Position numbers and translations under genes: made by a program. From NCBI GenBank assembly GCA_033557685.1, contig JAWQRN010000163.1, positions 1 to 35,620 of the forward strand: DNA of 35,620 nucleotides, read 5' to 3'. The stretch is from Sperchopsis tessellata (lineage: Eukaryota; Arthropoda; Insecta; Coleoptera; Hydrophilidae). Shown piece by piece: positions 18,601-28,599 of this stretch (positions are counted from its first letter, which is position 1; each line of letters begins with the position of its first letter). Under the pieces are notes generated by a model that was not told the DNA's origin, ran no database searches, and worked only from the letters and a program-made list of their open reading frames with translations.

Positions 18601-21600
18601 AAAGAAATCTAAAATATTAAATATGATAAATGATACATCATTAATATCAGAAAAAAATCTGTTTATTAAAGACTATATTGAAATTTATCTTAAATAAAAC
18701 ATAATTTTTGAATGATGTATCATTTGTCATATTTATTGTTTTAGTTTTCTATAAGATCGTTTAAAACTTTATTTTGGAACAGGTAGTTTTTGGGAGGGCC
18801 TATTGTCAAATGATTTATAAATAATACATTGATTTATTTTATATTCTATGTTATTGACAATGTGTCTCGAATATGGGAATATCACAAGCAAAACTAAAAA
18901 CTGTAAATGTTTGCTGTTGAAAAATTGAATTCGTTTATTAATTTTGTAAAATAAGTGTTATATTTCTTTTATTGCATATTTTTTCCTCAGTATTGAGGTT
19001 CTTAAATAAATTTTACTAAAACATGACAAAATAATGCTAAACAACATTTAAAAATTTCAATTATACGTATCGACATTAAACTTTAATTCAGTAAGTAGAC
19101 TTCCACGGCCACAGTAAATATCTTCAGGTTTTCCAGGAGATAACCATGTGTTGGCTTTTGTTTTTTTTGCCGCCGTTGCAGGGGACATTATCAAGACATG
19201 TAGCTCTTAAAAGTGCTAATTACAGATTGCCATGTAGCTCTGAAAAGCGCTAAATGTAGGTGTCGACCAGCTCTAAAAAGTGCTAAAAAAAGAATAACGT
19301 GTAGACCTCACTGACTTGCACTTGTGAGAGCTACATGTTATTCTATTATTAGCACTTTTTAGAGCAGGTCGACACCTACAACTAGTACTTTTCATGGCAA
19401 TCTATAATTGTGTTGGGAATGTCCCCTGCAACGGCGGACGGAATGTCGGCAAATACAAAAGCCAACACACGGTTATCTCCCGGAAAACCTGAAGATAGAC
19501 TTTAAACTTTTTTAAATAAATATTCTTCTAAAAATTGCCTTATTAAAAGTAATTGTCAGAGCTGTTAAAAGTGTATTATTGTTTTTATTCTCATACTATT
19601 GGGTTGGCAACTAAGTAATTGCGGATTTCACAGATAGATGGCTACAGTAGAAATTTTAGGCATGTTTACGTTTTCGAAATGTCAAACCGATATTGCTGTT
19701 TGATAGTTGGAACTTCAATTGTTATTTAGTATCAAAATTGTATCGGTCGGTTTTGTAGTTTTTGTTTGGCATCAGTAGAAAAATAGAAAATCAAATCGGG
19801 CATTCTCGTAATATTTTGCTTTTTTATTTCCGTAAAGGAAAAAATGCATCCAAGCTCACATAGTGACAATGTCTCAATAGAACGGCAGTGTTAAAATTGG
19901 TTTGTAAAATTTCGTTCGCAATTGAAAAAGATCGTGGAGCAAACAAGATGAACCAGCTCAAACAAAATCAAAAGCTGTAATTCATCAATATAAGGTTATG
20001 ATATCAGTTTGGTGGGATTACAAAGGAATTGTCTAATATGAACTTTTACCACGAAACCTAACGATTGCTTCAGATGTGTACATGCAACAACTAACCAAAT
20101 TGAACAATGCAATACAAGGAAAACGTAAAGGTATTGTGTTCCACCATGACAATACAAGGCCACACACATCTTTGATCATTTGGAAAAAAATATTAGAGCA
20201 TGTTTAGGATGTGTTGCCATATCCACCATATAGTTCATGACCTTGTACCATCAGATTATCATTTGTTTCTTTTTTTGTAAAACTTCTTAAATGGTAAACA
20301 TTTCAATAATGATGATGATGTTAAATCGCACTTGCGTCAGTGTTTTGTCGATAAAAACCAGAAGTTTGATGATCATAGAATTATGATGTTGCCTGAAAGA
20401 TAGCAAAAGGACATTGATAAAAATGGGAAATACATTAGTGAATGAAGTTATTTCGCTTTATTTTATTTTCTTAAAAATATCCACAAATAAGTAATTAGTT
20501 GGCAACCTAATATGTAACATAAAATGGAAATAGAAAAGAAAGATACTAAATAAAATATGGAAGAATACCATTCCAAATTTAAAATGGAAACTTAAAACAA
20601 TTAAGAACTGCTTTCATAATTAAAACAGCTCATGCAACATCATATATTTTGTCACTAAGGCTGATTATATTTTAGGCAGGTGATTTTTTAAAAATTGTTT
20701 GATTTAAAAAGGCAGTAAAACAAGTTCAAATCATTTTTCGTTATTACTTAGTCTATAGATTGGAAACTCACTAATTTTGGAAGGTGATCTTACCGAAGGA
20801 TACTTTTTTTGTCAAGTAAACATAGTTGAAAATGCCCTCTAAAGTAATCAGGCTTTGAATAAGTGGTAAAAATCAGATAAACAAAAGATATTAAGGGTTA
20901 ATGCAACATCTTAAGCAGTTTTGATAGTTTGTTTTTTTTTTCTTGTAATTTGCTTTGTTATTGTAGATTGATAGATTCAAAGTTTTTTAAGAAAATGTGT
21001 CTTAAAAGTGTCTTAAAATGTTCTGATGCTGTGCTAGATTTGAATTAAGTACTGAAATATTGATTACAATAAATATTAAAACACTAAAAACGTGTTATTA
21101 GCTTGTACTGCTATAAGGTTGCATCTGTGACGTACTATACCGGACATAATTCAACGAAACAAATATTTATTCTTGTAGATTCATTATGTCATTTTGTTTT
21201 CTATTATTGAAATAACATATTGAATTTCAATTATGTATTTGGTTTTAAGTTAAATCTTATTTTGTTGAATGTGAATATATTTATTGAATTACAAAATTTA
21301 AGGAACAGAAATAATATTCACAAAACTTGCGTAAAAACTAAACAAAAAAGTTTTGTTAATATTTAGTAGCACAGCAATTCTGGCAAATGTCTTCAGTGCA
21401 TCCACAAGGCATAAAATGGATATATCTATCAATTACATCATGTGAAATACTAATCCGTATTTTTTTAAATATCTAATATTAGTTATGCTCGATCGGATTT
21501 AGGTCCGGTGACTGAGATGGCCATTCTAAAATTGGAATATTGTTGTTCTCTAACTTGTTTTACAGTAGCGCGAGTTTCCTTCTTATCTTTATCTTGTTGA

Positions 21601-24600
21601 AAAATTCATCTAAGTAGGATTTCCTCTTCAGCATATGCCAATATCCCAGTTTCTAAAATGTCCTTGTACATAGCCCCTAATTATTGACTTGCTATGTTTT
21701 AATAATTTTTCTGAACCTTGAATACACATTGGTTAAATTTGATTAAAATTCTGGTAGTATTCCTATTCTCGATATTTTTAAGTTCCTCATTCTGAGACTA
21801 ATATGTTTTCCTAATTAACTTATAATAATTTTTATTAATTTTGGTACTATATCTAGATAAATCTGAGGTTGTTTGTTTTGCTATCGTGTTTGGATTTTTT
21901 ATCTTTTTCTTTGTTTTCAATAATGTTAACAGTATATAAACAATCCTTCTCTCCAGGTAAAAAGGAAAACGATGAAGATGAACCAGCTCCAGAACAGAGT
22001 AATGGTGTCAACAAAGCAAAAAGAAGCCGAGCTCCAAAAGCTAGTAAAGATGCCAAGGCTAAATCCGATAGTTCAGAAAATGGAGATGAAGAACCAAAAG
22101 AAAAACCTCAGAAGGGAGCCAAAAAAGCAAAGCCTTCTGAAGTAGAGGAAAAAGCTGCTGGTAAGTGTATAAGAATAGTTTAATATTTTAAATTAATTGC
22201 AACTAATTTTACAAGGTAATCCTTGATATAAATAAGCAAGAACTTCTCGGAAGATAAGTTTTTGTAAGAGGGAGTAAAAATTTTCTTTTTTCTGTAAACC
22301 TCTAGTACAAAGGTTTTTATTACTTTTTTCAAACATTTTACAAGATTTTAAACAAATTTGTTCGTTTTTCTAAGCCTACCCTAGTGCAAGGTTTTGTTAC
22401 ATTTCTCACATTTACGAAAGTTTTTAGAAATTTTTTCTTTTATCTAAACCCATTACGAAGTTTGCAAATGTAACATTTTCAACTTTTTATTTTCTTTATG
22501 CTAAATTTTTTGTTGCATTTTTCAAAGAATTTTAATTTTTTATAATCTAGTGCAAGGTTTTGTTACATTTCTCACAAATTTACAAGGGTTTTAAGAAATG
22601 TTTTCTTTTATCTAAACCCATTACGAAGTTTGCAAATTTAATATTTTCAACTTTTTATTTTCTCTAAGCTAAATTTTTTATTGCATTTTTCAAAGAATTT
22701 TCGTCATGTAATCTAGTGGAAGGTTTTTGTTACACTTCTAACAAATTTACAAGACTTTTAAGAAATGTTTTCTTTTAGCTAAACCCATTACGAGGTTTGT
22801 AAATGTTAATTCATGTAGTTCGCAATATATGTGCCAGGAAGATATTTTATTCTTATCTTGTTCACCTCCACTCTGAATAACTCCATGCTGCTGCAGTCAA
22901 ACCACTTGCGCAGGTTTTTCAGCCAGGAGACTCTACGCCTACCAACACTCCTTTTTCCCTTGACTTACCCTTGCATAATGAGCCTCTGAAGGGTATATTT
23001 GGAACATCTCATTACATGGCCCAGATATTCAAGTTTTCTTTTCTTAATGGACAGTACGATTTCGCATCTCTTGTTCATTCTTTTAAGGGCCTCTCTGTTG
23101 GTGATTTTATCTGTCCAGGGTATTTGAACCATTCTTCGGTAGCACCACATCTTAAAAGTCTCTAACCTCTTTAATTCGGGTTGTTTTAGGGCCCAGGCTT
23201 CAACTCCATATAGTAAGGTGGAAAACACATTGCAGCAAAGTATTATTTTTTGTGGTTCTATGCTAGCATCTCTGCTACAAATTGGTAAATGAAAATTATT
23301 TGAGAACACATTCTAATAGAAGTCCTTAGTTTGGCACATCTTTACGGTTATATTGGTTTAGTAGACAGTTTTAAATTTGAATCCTTAATAAAATGTTCCT
23401 GGAGTAACTATGAGATCCCAGTAGTTATGTTTTTCTTTGTAATTGACAGATATTTTAATTTTGTGTTTTCATTAAATATTTTTGTTTTCAGAAAAACCAA
23501 AGCGTGGCCGTGCTGCAGCAGCGAAAAAGCCCATAGTTGATGAATCTGATGATAATTTGGAAGAGGATGAAGCTCCCAAATCAAAACGTGGCCGTCAAAC
23601 TAAGAAGAAACCAGCTGGTGATGATAAGAAAGACAAGCCATTAATGAATGAAACATCCACTAATTATGATAAAATTAACTTTGAGTGTGAAAAGAAAAAT
23701 GCCAATGATGATGAGCCTAATTTTAAAGTTGCTAGTTGGAATGTTGATGGTCTTCGTGCTTGGTTGAAAAAAGACGGTATGATTTACATAATGAAAGAAA
23801 ATCCAGATGTTTTGTGCTTGCAAGAAACAAAGTGTGGTGCCGATAAATTGCCCGAAGAAATTAAAGAAATTGAGGGCTATGAAGCTTATTGGCAAGAAAG
23901 CGAGAAGGAGGGCTATGCTGGTGTAGCTTTGCTCTCGAAGGTAAAGCCAATTGAGGTGAAATATGGTATTGGAGATGAAGATCACGATGCTGAAGGTCGT
24001 TGCATTACAGCAGAATTTGAGAAGTTTTATGTTGTATCAGTATATGTTCCTAATGCAGGTAAATAATAATAATATTTTTTTATTAATAAATTCCGCAATA
24101 CATTTATGTTAACCCTACACCTTTACCAGTTTTAAGTAAACACATGTTATTTTTAACAAATTTGATTGCACAATAAATCTTAAAGCTCCTTCGCATGTCA
24201 TCTCATTGACAATATAAATCATTCCACTTGAGGTGTTTGTGAAAAAACAAATAATAGAGCATGGACACACTAAGATAATGATTTTATCCACAACACATCT
24301 AATTTTCTATTTTCTGACACTAAGATATTTTGTGTTGTGTCCATGTATAATATTTAATTGATTTATATTGCTGTCGCAGTAAAACATGAAACCTCAAAAC
24401 ATTGAGACCATCATGGTTAAACACGGTAGGAGTAGAACTCAAAATGAATACAAATTCAAAGGACAAAAGCGGCAGAATAGGTTAACAATATAACAGAAAT
24501 AGTGTAGTAGAACGGCACAAAAATAAACACAATGATAAACTTAGAAAATAGTCTTGCATAACATAAATGCTTTTTCTTATTTAAGTCCTGGCATCAAAGC

Positions 24601-25432
24601 TGGAAACAAATTGCTTTAGCAAGTAATTATGGTTGCATGCACAAATCAAATATAGTAATATTTAATGTTAATTTTCTTTCTTTGTTTTAGGAAGAAAGTT
24701 GGTTACCCTACCTAAACGTTTAGAATGGAATGAGGCATTCAAAAACTATATCAAAGATTTGGACGAAAAGAAGCCTGTAATTATCTGCGGAGACATGAAC
24801 GTTGCTCATGAAGAGATTGATCTGGCTAACCCCAAATCAAACAAGAAGAATGCTGGGTTTACTCAGGAGGAACGTGATGGCATGACTGACTTTTTGGGAG
24901 AAGGCTACGTTGACACGTTCAGGAAATTCTATCCAGATCAAAAAGATGCTTATACATTTTGGACTTACATGGGTAAATCCAGATCAAAGAATGTTGGATG
25001 GTAAGTTCAAAGTTTAGTTTTTTTTATAGATTTTAGTTATATGTAGTATAAGTCTGAACATAATTCACAATTTTTATTGAAATTTGATAGATTGTCTCAC
25101 ATGTTTTTGTAGAATTGATACTATTCAGGGAAGTTGATTGAAGGGAGCCTTTTGGTACACATTGTTTGGAGCAAAGTTGTAAAAACATTCAGTGTTTTAT
25201 TTTGAAATAAACTTTTTTATACAATAGTATAATACTGTTCGTAAGTTGTGTTCATGACAACTGTGTAGTTATTGCATTTTTATTTGCTTTTAATTATTTT
25301 TTGTTTGTTTTTAGGCGTCTAGACTACTTCTTGGTTTCATCTCGTTTTGTTGACAACGTCTGCGACAACGTTATTAGGAGTCAAGTGTTGGGTTCTGATC
25401 ACTGTCCTATTGTATTATTTTTAAATATTTAA
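15633..25432 (+). CDS. Rrp1: Rrp1/APE1-type DNA-(apurinic/apyrimidinic site) endonuclease, six exons
   Basis: Class II AP endonuclease of base-excision repair, acting in the nucleus: it cuts the backbone 5' to abasic sites and can trim blocked 3' ends. Exons 15633-15665, 15726-16104, 21957-22160, 23492-24058, 24691-25000 and 25315-25432 join in frame to 536 residues. Residues 1-281 are a Lys/Glu/Asp-rich, probably disordered extension with KKSKKG-type basic clusters (likely nuclear import and DNA binding), as in Drosophila Rrp1 (about 680 residues in total). Residues 282-536 are the exonuclease III-like domain. By comparison with human APE1, the catalytic residues are Asn289 (SWNVDGLRA), Glu317 (LQETKC), Tyr390 (SVYVPNAG), Asp429 and Asn431 (CGDMNVAH), and Asp526-His527 (GSDHCPI). 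All are present, so the enzyme should be active. The ATG at 15633 gives MPPKRKAAATK, and no upstream in-frame alternative is convincing. Confidence 0.96.
15726..16104 (+). CDS. Rrp1: Rrp1 exon 2, with internal 35-codon tandem duplication
   Basis: Follows TTTCTAAAAG and ends one base into a codon before GTGAGT. It encodes the acidic/lysine-rich extension. Two units of 105 bp (15906-16010 and 16011-16104, the second continuing into exon 3) both start GGAAAAGCGGC and encode GKAAK.PE...D...EE(I/V)PVKKSKKG. Confidence 0.9.
16105..16893. other. 5' part of Rrp1 intron 2, no feature recognised
   Basis: AT-rich intron. I see no open frame with a known motif, no clear repeat and no RNA gene. Confidence 0.4.
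16894..17178 (-). mobile_element. tRNA-derived SINE, full-length copy
   Basis: Read on the - strand, the element opens at about 17176 with GTCTCGTAGCTCAGTGGCGA (A-box-like TAGCTCAGTGG). About 30 bases on comes GGTTTGAGTCC (B-box, consensus GGTTCGANTCC), so the head is a tRNA-like RNA polymerase III promoter. The body (CTTTTTGTGCTTAGGGAAAA, CCGGGAGGTACG, CACGTGCACGTAAA, GGATGCGGCAAAATTCC) recurs in the copies at 25878 and 28336. The tail is A-rich. Flanks TATATTTTGTGTA (16880-16893) and TATATTTAGTGTA (17179-17191) are a target duplication with one mismatch. Confidence 0.85.
17192..18555. other. Rrp1 intron 2, AT-rich, nothing firmly recognised
   Basis: A short + strand piece near 17785-17840 reads LSEKELLEDVSDSDASEPD in one frame, faintly like the acidic N-terminus of piggyBac-type transposases, but there is no second motif nearby. 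The rest is low-complexity AT-rich DNA. Confidence 0.3.
18560..18785. repeat. palindromic MITE-like element
   Basis: Arms of about 65 bp face each other. The left arm carries AAGATCTTAAAGAAATCT and TTAAATATGATAAATGAT followed by ACATCA. The right arm, read on the other strand, has ACGATCTTATAGAAAACT and AATAAATATGACAAATGAT followed by ACATCA. The loop is about 70 bp. The whole could fold into one hairpin. No target duplication is fixed. Confidence 0.55.
19119..19497. repeat. complete Penelope-like foldback repeat, copy B
   Basis: The left arm (19119-19311, - orientation) and the right arm (19324-19497, + orientation) are inverted copies around a 12-bp spacer. Each arm has the 16-nt core AGCACTTTTTAGAGC in periodic copies (three on the left, starting 19202, 19236 and 19269; fewer on the right), then the GTCC...GGACGAAACGTC-like block, then the CCAACACACGGTTATCTCCC tail. 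The right arm has lost part of the array and its core is changed (GGGAATGTCC, GGACGGAATGTC). The left arm has lost the GAAAC part. The head-to-head layout and the hammerhead-like block point to a Penelope-like retroelement end. Confidence 0.65.
19599..20510 (+). mobile_element. mariner-type transposon, internally deleted
   Basis: Ends TTGGGTTGGCAACTAAGTAA and, on the other strand, TTAGGTTGCCAACTAATTAC are mariner TIRs flanked by TA (19597-19598, 20511-20512). Inside, the + strand reads VYMQQLTKLNNAIQGKRKGI, then VFHHDNTRPHTSLI, then LPYPPYS, the region around the second catalytic Asp. The third-Asp motif is disrupted by a deletion and stops. At ~910 bp against the usual 1.3 kb, the N-terminal half is mostly missing. 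Inactive. Confidence 0.85.
20513..21340. other. Rrp1 intron 2, nothing recognised
   Basis: AT-rich intron between the mariner and the Tc1 remnant, without recognised coding or repeat structure. Confidence 0.35.
21345..21700 (-). pseudogene. Tc1-like transposase remnant, C-terminal part
   Basis: On the - strand it reads MYKDILETGILAYAEEEILL, then IFQQDKDKKETR (decayed FQQDNDPKHTS). After a frameshift comes NNIPILEWPSQSPDLNPIEH, the hallmark motif leading to the third catalytic acid of Tc1 transposases. Stops and shifts make it dead. No TIR was found. Located in Rrp1 intron 2. Confidence 0.8.
21957..22160 (+). CDS. Rrp1: Rrp1 exon 3
   Basis: Follows CTTCTCTCCAG and ends one base into a codon before GTAAGT. 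It encodes more of the acidic/lysine-rich extension (KKENDEDEPAPEQSNG, KAKRSRAPKASKDAK, KPQKGAKKAK). The residue composition changes little from exon 2, consistent with a disordered tail. Confidence 0.9.
22302..22810. repeat. tandem repeat, 166-bp unit, in Rrp1 intron 3
   Basis: Units starting at 22381 (CTAGTGCAAGG), 22547 (CTAGTGCAAGG) and 22713 (CTAGTGGAAGG) are exactly 166 bp apart. Each continues with TTTTGTTACA, AAACCCATTACGA(A/G)GTTTG and, in the first two, ATTTTCAACTTTTTATTTTC. A partial, more diverged unit starts at 22302, and the third breaks off near 22805 at the LINE. Confidence 0.8.
22811..23315 (-). mobile_element. LINE remnant, 3' end
   Basis: The - strand open stretch 23309-22965 reads KIILCCNVFSTLLYGVEAWA, then FKMWCYRRMVQIPWTDKITN, then KKRKLEYLGHVMR. 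After a shift come GKRSVGRRRVSWLKNLRKWF and FRVEVNKI. This is the C-terminal region of insect endonuclease-reverse transcriptase LINEs. The RT core is absent (5'-truncated). It is inserted next to the tandem repeats in Rrp1 intron 3. Confidence 0.8.
23492..24058 (+). CDS. Rrp1: Rrp1 exon 4
   Basis: Follows TTTGTTTTCAG and ends one base into a glycine codon before GTAAAT. It encodes the last basic part of the extension (KPKRGRAAAAKK, KSKRGRQTKKK), then the start of the catalytic domain with SWNVDGLRAWL, LQETKC and SVYVPNAG. It thus supplies Asn289, Glu317 and Tyr390. Confidence 0.95.
24059..24690. other. Rrp1 intron 4
   Basis: Contains a 10-bp inverted pair (CATGGACACA at 24260, TGTGTCCATG at 24336) and two similar GACAC.CTAAGAT strings nearby, perhaps the remains of a small MITE. 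Nothing else is recognised. Confidence 0.3.
24691..25000 (+). CDS. Rrp1: Rrp1 exon 5
   Basis: Follows TTTGTTTTAG and ends two bases into the tryptophan codon completed at 25315. It encodes RLEWNEAFKNYI, the catalytic CGDMNVAHEEIDLANP (Asp429, Asn431), GFTQEERDGM and YTFWTYM, all standard for the exonuclease III/APE1 family. Confidence 0.95.
25315..25432 (+). CDS. Rrp1: Rrp1 last exon
   Basis: Follows TTGTTTTTAG. It encodes WRLDYFLVSSRF, then VLGSDHCPIVLFLNI and TAA. It supplies the Asp526-His527 pair; the short tail after DHCPI is usual for the family. Confidence 0.95.
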
Positions 25433-25671
25433 GATTTTCCTACTGTGTATTAATATTTAAGTCTTTATGTTGGTATTTAATGTAATCGTTTCATATAAAA
25501 ATAATGACAACCTCATTTATTTTTAGTTTGTTTAGATCTGGTCGACATTACTGTTTAGCTGTTTTGTTTGAAAATTGCTACTATTTTTTTAAAGTGCCCT
25601 TTTGTTTAAAATACATTTTTATACAGAAAATGACTATACTAAGTATTTATTGTTAACCATTTTTTAAATTT

Positions 25672-25677
25672 AATAAA
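25672..25677 (+). terminator. Rrp1: poly(A) signal AATAAA downstream of Rrp1
   Basis: AATAAA about 240 bases after the stop codon, the first canonical signal I see on the + strand. The 3' UTR in between is T-rich and holds nothing else recognisable. Confidence 0.45.
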
Positions 25678-25877
25678 ATGTGATAAATAATAGTTCAAGT
25701 AATTTTATTTTTACTAACACATCTATTCTTAAAATCGTTTGAGATATTCTCACTAAGATCACAAGGTTTCATTAATTTGTAATTGCAAAAAAATAAATTA
25801 TGCCACAAAAAAAATCCTCATATTATATATGAACAGACAAAAATAGATTAGATTGGCCACTGCTTTTCCTAAATAGA

Positions 25878-26050
25878 CTAGAGACCCAGAGGCAGTTGGC
25901 TTTTTGTGATTAGGGAAAAGTTTTTGTGGTGCTCGTCTTCCGGGAGGGACGTAAAACTGAGGGTCTTATGTATTGTAGGTAAAATGAAAACTACGTGCAC
26001 GTAAATAAATCCAATTCCAAGTGGAACACTGGATGCGGCAAAATTCCCAG
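25878..26050 (+). mobile_element. tRNA-derived SINE, truncated copy
   Basis: Same body as the SINE at 16894-17178 but in + orientation: GCTTTTTGTGATTAGGGAAA, CTTCCGGGAGGGACGTAAAA, ACGTGCACGTAAAT and GGATGCGGCAAAATTCCC. The tRNA-like head is missing except for its last bases, and the tail is lost. A mariner starts 13 bp further on. Confidence 0.75.
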
Positions 26051-26062
26051 GCAAACAGTATA

Positions 26063-27229
26063 TTGGGGGGACGAGAAAGTAATGTCTTTTCTGCGCATGT
26101 CAATATTTGTTTATCATTTATCAGCTCATTGGGTACTTCAAAGCCGTGCCAAAGACATTTTAAGGATAAAGTGACTTGTTTACTTGTAAATAATTAAATC
26201 TTAAATTTTTTTTTGCAATTTTGGGTGAAATGGCCAGCCAAATACAAGAAGAGGTACATATCCAGCATTGTATGCTTTTTAGTTTCACAAGGGTAGTAGC
26301 GCAACAGTTGCTACCAAAAACATTTGTGATGTTGTAAAAGCCAAAGATAGTTAAGATCCGGTAATTTTGATCTTTCCGACTTGTATCGATCAGGAAGACA
26401 ACAAGGAACTGTCAAATACTCTTAACCAACCTTGGTCGAACATCCAAGAACAATTGCAGCAGATTGGTAAAGTATGCAGAGCAGGTGTTTGGGTCCCGCA
26501 TAATCTGTCCGAAGAAAACAAAGCTAACTGATCCACCACATGCAACTTATTGCTTCAACGGCACAATACAGAAGCGTTTTTTGATCCCTGAAGATGTAAA
26601 ATGGGTCCTCTATGATATCCAAAACGCATAAGGCAGTGGCTCTCTCCGTAGGAATCGCCACAAAGTACTGCTAAGCGGCCATGTTTACATCTCAAAAAGG
26701 CGCTTTTGTGTGTTTAGTGGAGTATTCGCGGAATCATTCATTCTGAAGTGCTGAATCCTGGACAAACTGTGAATACAGACCTTTACTGTGAACAATTGGA
26801 TCCTGTAACTCAATCTTTAATTGAAAAGTGTCCAATGATTGTCAACAGAAAAGGCGTTATTCTGCAACCCGATAATGCAAGACCGCACTGCGCAAGACGA
26901 ATCCTGGAAAAAATGAATGAATTGGGGTGGGAGATACTGCCTCACACACCATACTCGCCCGACATTGCACCATTGGATTTCCATTTATTCCGATCGCCAC
27001 AACACTTTCTATGTGAAAAAAAATTTGGATGATATCCAAAATGCCATTTCCAGATATTTTGCTCAAAAACCAATTGATTTTTATCGATCCGGCATTGAAA
27101 ATTTGCACACTAGATGGCAAAAGGTTGTTGATAAAGAGGGTGATTACATCATTCATTAAAAATAAAAACAAGTTAAAAATTTGTTTGAATTTAATGTAAA
27201 TAAACGACATTACTTTCCGGTCCTCCCAA
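26063..27229 (+). mobile_element. mariner-type transposon, second family
   Basis: TIRs TTGGGGGGACGAGAAAGTAA and, on the other strand, TTGGGAGGACCGGAAAGTAA are flanked by TA at 26061-26062 and 27230-27231. The transposase is in pieces on the + strand: MASQIQEEVHIQH from about 26230, WSIRGIIHSEVLNPGQTVN near 26715, then an open stretch 26748-27032 with LQPDNARPHCARRIL and PYSPDIAPLDFHLF. These place the second and third catalytic Asp 34 residues apart, the mariner D34D arrangement. TRWQKVVDKEGDYIIH closes it at 27156. Frameshifts and stops in the N-terminal half make it inactive. Confidence 0.9.
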
Positions 27230-27234
27230 TACCT

Positions 27235-28320
27235 TCAATTGAACATGGATGATGGAAACTGTGTCACAGGCATAATATTAGATTTTAAAAAAACATTTGA
27301 CACAGTGTATCAGTCTATAAATTAGTTGACGTAGGAATAAATAACAATGTGCAAGGAATTCTGGTTAGCCACCTAAAAAACCGTAAGCAATGTACTATGA
27401 TAAACTGCAAAACTAGTACAAAAACATCCATAAATATGGAGTACCTCAAGGATCGATTCTTATACATCATATACATTAATGACCTAGCTCTCTATAAATT
27501 ACATGGAAAAATGATGCATGACAGTGATTTTTTATGAAAACAAAGATGACTATGAAACAAAGGTAAATTGAAGACGACATAGCCCCTTTCCTTAAGTGGA
27601 GAAACACAAACTAATTAACACTGAATGCAGACAAGTGCTTCATGATACACATAGAAAAATGCCCAAGACAGCATTTCATGGATATTAATATCAATCACGG
27701 AAAGTTGAAACCTTGGACTTTCAACAGACCAAAGCATGGCCCGGAAGCAACATATCCATGAACTTAAAAACATAGTGTCCTCTTACATCCGTTTGGCACA
27801 TAAAATAAAAGACTGTCTACCAAGAAAGTATAAAAAAAATGGTGTTTGAAACTTATGTGAAGACAAAAATCACTGACATGATCCCATTCTGGGGTACTGC
27901 AAGCACATCTGTAAAAAATACTCTCCAAAGAGAAAACAAACTTTTAAAGATAATATACAGCCTTAACTAATATACCCCTTCAAAACTCTATCAAATTACA
28001 AAACAAATGAACATTCCAGAATTAAAAAAGTATGAAACTTTTAAGATAATAAGAAAAATAGAATCAGCAGATGCACGTGATAGTGACATGAAAATACAAA
28101 AACAACAGAGGCATTCATTGACACTACACAAGAACTGCAAGAAACATATACATGGGCAGAGTAAGGACCAGGACTGGAGAAAAACGAATTTTGCACCAGG
28201 GTGTGCGAATGTACAATAATCTACCACAAAGCATAAGAGAATCAACAAGTTCATGGTTTAAACTGTTGCTGAAAGACTATTTAATTCAACAAAGATAGTT
28301 AATTAATTGAATTACCTGTA
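27235..28320 (+). mobile_element. 5'-truncated LINE remnant
   Basis: On the + strand: NLNMDDGNCVTGIILDFKKT (RT motif LDFKKAFD.V), KNRKQCTMINCKTS, IYINDLA, a decayed FADDT near 27525, LKWRNTN..TLNADKC, and the C-terminal RMYNNLPQSIRESTSSWFKL then LKDYL near 28270. Many stops. It starts 6 bp after the mariner duplication. This family differs in sequence from the LINE that follows. Confidence 0.75.
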
Positions 28321-28335
28321 TATGTTAACTACTAT

Positions 28336-28553
28336 ATTGTTTATGTTGTTTATTTAACGTTGGTCTATTTCCGCTGCTTTGGCGAATCACCGATGCCAAG
28401 GATTAGGCTCTATCACCTGGGAATTTTTGCTGGATCCAGTGTTTTAACTGGAATTGGGTTCTTTTACGTGCACATGGTCTTCATTTGGGACTCAAACCCG
28501 AGATCTCACGCTTAGTAGCCTAGTACTTAGCCACTGAGCTACAAGACATCTAA
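28336..28553 (-). mobile_element. tRNA-derived SINE, third copy
   Basis: - strand copy with the head (GTAGCTCAGTGGCTAAGTAC, then GGTTTGAGTCC) and the 3' body (CACGTAAAAGAACCCAATTC, AACGTTAAATAAAC). Against the copy at 16894 it lacks the central CTTTTTGTGCTTAGGG block and has about 28 extra bases near 28388-28416, so it may belong to a subfamily. Confidence 0.75.
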
Positions 28554-28599
28554 ATCAACCATTATACAGATATGGCTCGTATGGGCTTTTATGTGTTAT

